From positions 1 to 28,191 of IMG/VR virus record IMGVR_UViG_3300043409_001128: a stretch of 28,191 nt of DNA; one strand, given 5' to 3'. Position 1 is the stretch's first letter. Each line of letters opens with the position of its first letter. Shown here in pieces: positions 28,158 through 28,191 of this stretch. The notes beneath the pieces were generated by a model. It was not told where the DNA came from. It saw only the letters and a program-made list of their open reading frames with translations, and ran no database searches. Source of the DNA: a virus. Both the position numbers and the translations under genes were made by a program.

Positions 28158-28191
28158 AATGGATAAATTTGTCCTTTAGTGTCTTGCAAAC
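28154..28191 (-). CDS. C-terminal end of an unidentified phage gene (partial)
   Basis: Frame open from the window edge, ending LQDTKGQIYPL and TGA, with ATGA overlap to the 52-aa gene. Too short to assign. Confidence 0.4.
   Translation of the reverse strand, partial: LQDTKGQIYPL

Noticed and set aside
1-28191. Integron or phage integrase in the window
   Set aside because: No ORF shows the tyrosine recombinase R-H-R-Y arrangement or a serine recombinase N-terminus.

Overview
The window is part of the genome of a tailed, siphovirus-type phage (or prophage) of a Bacteroidetes host, most likely Flavobacterium or a relative. Three things suggest this. The DNA is very A+T-rich. Genes lack Shine-Dalgarno leaders, and several are preceded by the Bacteroidetes -7 box TAnnTTTG. 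The structural proteins have the style of flavobacterial phages. No host housekeeping gene, phage integrase or integron integrase is visible, so lifestyle and genome ends cannot be read from here.

Layout. (1) Positions 1-739, + strand: small phage genes. (2) Positions 741-4256, + strand: a run of eight small gene cassettes separated by long imperfect inverted repeats that behave like integron attC sites. Each cassette begins (TTAGCAGTAG, TTATGCGTTG and so on) with the reverse complement of the sequence that closes it, which is the diagnostic arrangement of integron cassettes. The only cargo of recognisable function is an orphan DNA methyltransferase (2951-3598). (3) Positions 4257-4758, + strand: phage genes resume and end at a bidirectional terminator. 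(4) Positions 4775-28191, - strand, read right to left: a Cys-rich small protein, a host-type promoter, small early-type genes, a phage sigma factor, terminase small and large subunits, a probable tail-assembly chaperone with a T9 frameshift site, tail completion and structural proteins, tape measure, XkdF-like protease, major capsid, probable tail tube (with a suspected UGA readthrough extension), portal, connector, fibres, then lysis genes (holin candidates, amidase, a metallophosphoesterase of unknown role, and a probable unimolecular spanin). A degenerate tRNA-like element lies between the amidase and the metallophosphoesterase.

How it works together. The right-hand genes include a sigma-70-like factor. 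Three late genes (tail chaperone, protease, 85-aa gene before portal) share the element AATCGTTTA exactly 6 nt before ATG. Two of them also have TTGATACA exactly 11 nt further upstream, so a phage-specific late promoter giving leaderless mRNAs is a reasonable hypothesis. The structural module encodes packaging, head, tail and fibres but places the portal about 10 kb downstream of the large terminase. The lysis module carries endolysin, holin-like and spanin-like proteins.

The most unusual content is the integrase-less cassette array inside a phage. In four of its eight attC-like sites an ORF starts inside the site and reads across the recombination point into the next cassette. In three of these it is the only ATG start of the cassette gene. 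In the fourth its stop codon overlaps the methyltransferase start. All functional statements rest on reading the sequence and on family knowledge; no database search was run.
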